A stretch of DNA of 5,931 nucleotides from positions 1 through 5,931 of the forward strand of contig JAAFHD010000242.1 of the NCBI GenBank assembly GCA_013298245.1, given 5' to 3'. Shown piece by piece: positions 5,872 to 5,931 of the stretch. The position numbers were made by a program, and so were the translations under genes. Position 1 is the first letter of the stretch. Every line of letters begins with the position of its first letter. Source of the DNA: Alphaproteobacteria bacterium (GTDB taxonomy: Bacteria > Pseudomonadota > Alphaproteobacteria > Acetobacterales > Acetobacteraceae). The notes beneath the pieces were generated by a model, which did not search any database, was not told where the DNA came from, and was given only the letters and a program-made list of their open reading frames with translations.

Positions 5872-5931
5872 ACAGGGCAATCTGCAGCAGACGGAAAACC
5901 GCTTCGACCTGGCCATTCGCGGCAATGGGTA
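5627..5931 (+). CDS. flgG: FlgG, flagellar distal rod protein (partial, 3' end outside window)
   Basis: The first 101 codons of FlgG are present, open to the window edge. FlgG builds the distal rod between FlgF and the hook. Family signatures are clear: [20 protein letters not shown] at the start, [17 protein letters not shown] (21-37), [25 protein letters not shown] (62-73), [19 protein letters not shown] (83-101). This closely follows E. coli FlgG (ANNLAN, GFKRQRAVFEDLLYQ, LPSGLQIGTGV). The ATG at 5627 is chosen because the family usually starts here and AGGGG lies 9 bases upstream. An in-frame ATG at 5621 would add MT and makes an ATGA overlap with the mini-ORF stop, but is only 3 bases from that ribosome binding site. 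It should be co-transcribed with flgF. Confidence 0.93.
   Translation, partial: MRSLHIAATGMLAQQTNVEVISNNLANMTTTGFKRRRAEFQDLIYQNLRRAGSTSSDTGTVLPSGAQVGLGVRTAAIYRINEQGNLQQTENRFDLAIRGNG

Overview
The window is a piece of a flagellar and chemotaxis gene cluster from a high-GC alphaproteobacterium. The most likely home is Rhodospirillales, and Acetobacteraceae (Roseomonas-like) fits best. This rests on four things: the high GC content, the gene order fliL-fliM-DUF6468-motE-cheY-cheZ, a flgF-flgG pair running the other way, and the style of the proteins. No rRNA, tRNA, mobile element, CRISPR array or clear terminator was seen.

Left arm (1-4623, minus strand). Read from right to left it is one tight operon: fliL (4123-4623), fliM (3071-4126), a small membrane-anchored coiled-coil protein of the DUF6468 type (2715-3074), a MotE-like protein with an MgtE-N-type domain (2131-2718), cheY (1720-2100), cheZ (1155-1727), then a secreted protein of unknown function that runs off the left edge (1-1155, 385 codons seen, no stop). 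Three junctions are 4-base ATGA overlaps, one is an 8-base overlap and one is TGATG. The only real gap is 30 bases, before cheY. The operon joins stator-associated proteins (FliL, MotE-like), the switch protein FliM, the signal that binds the switch (CheY) and the phosphatase that removes that signal (CheZ).

Intergenic region (4624-4812). This 189-base divergent region carries a textbook sigma-54 promoter (TGGCACG-N4-TTGC, 4769-4784) directed at flgF. Its sequence is almost a palindrome, so the other strand also reads as a weaker sigma-54 element facing fliL.

Right arm (4813-5931, plus strand). It holds flgF (proximal rod protein) and the first 101 codons of flgG (distal rod protein). The junction is abnormal. 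The flgF frame has no stop where the family ends (about codon 246) and stays open to 5871, deep inside flgG. Between the two genes, 5559-5624 is a 21-codon mini-ORF with its own good ribosome binding site. It begins with the same eight residues as FlgG (MRSLHIAA) and looks like a duplicated, decayed flgG start. This junction is the most unusual thing in the window.
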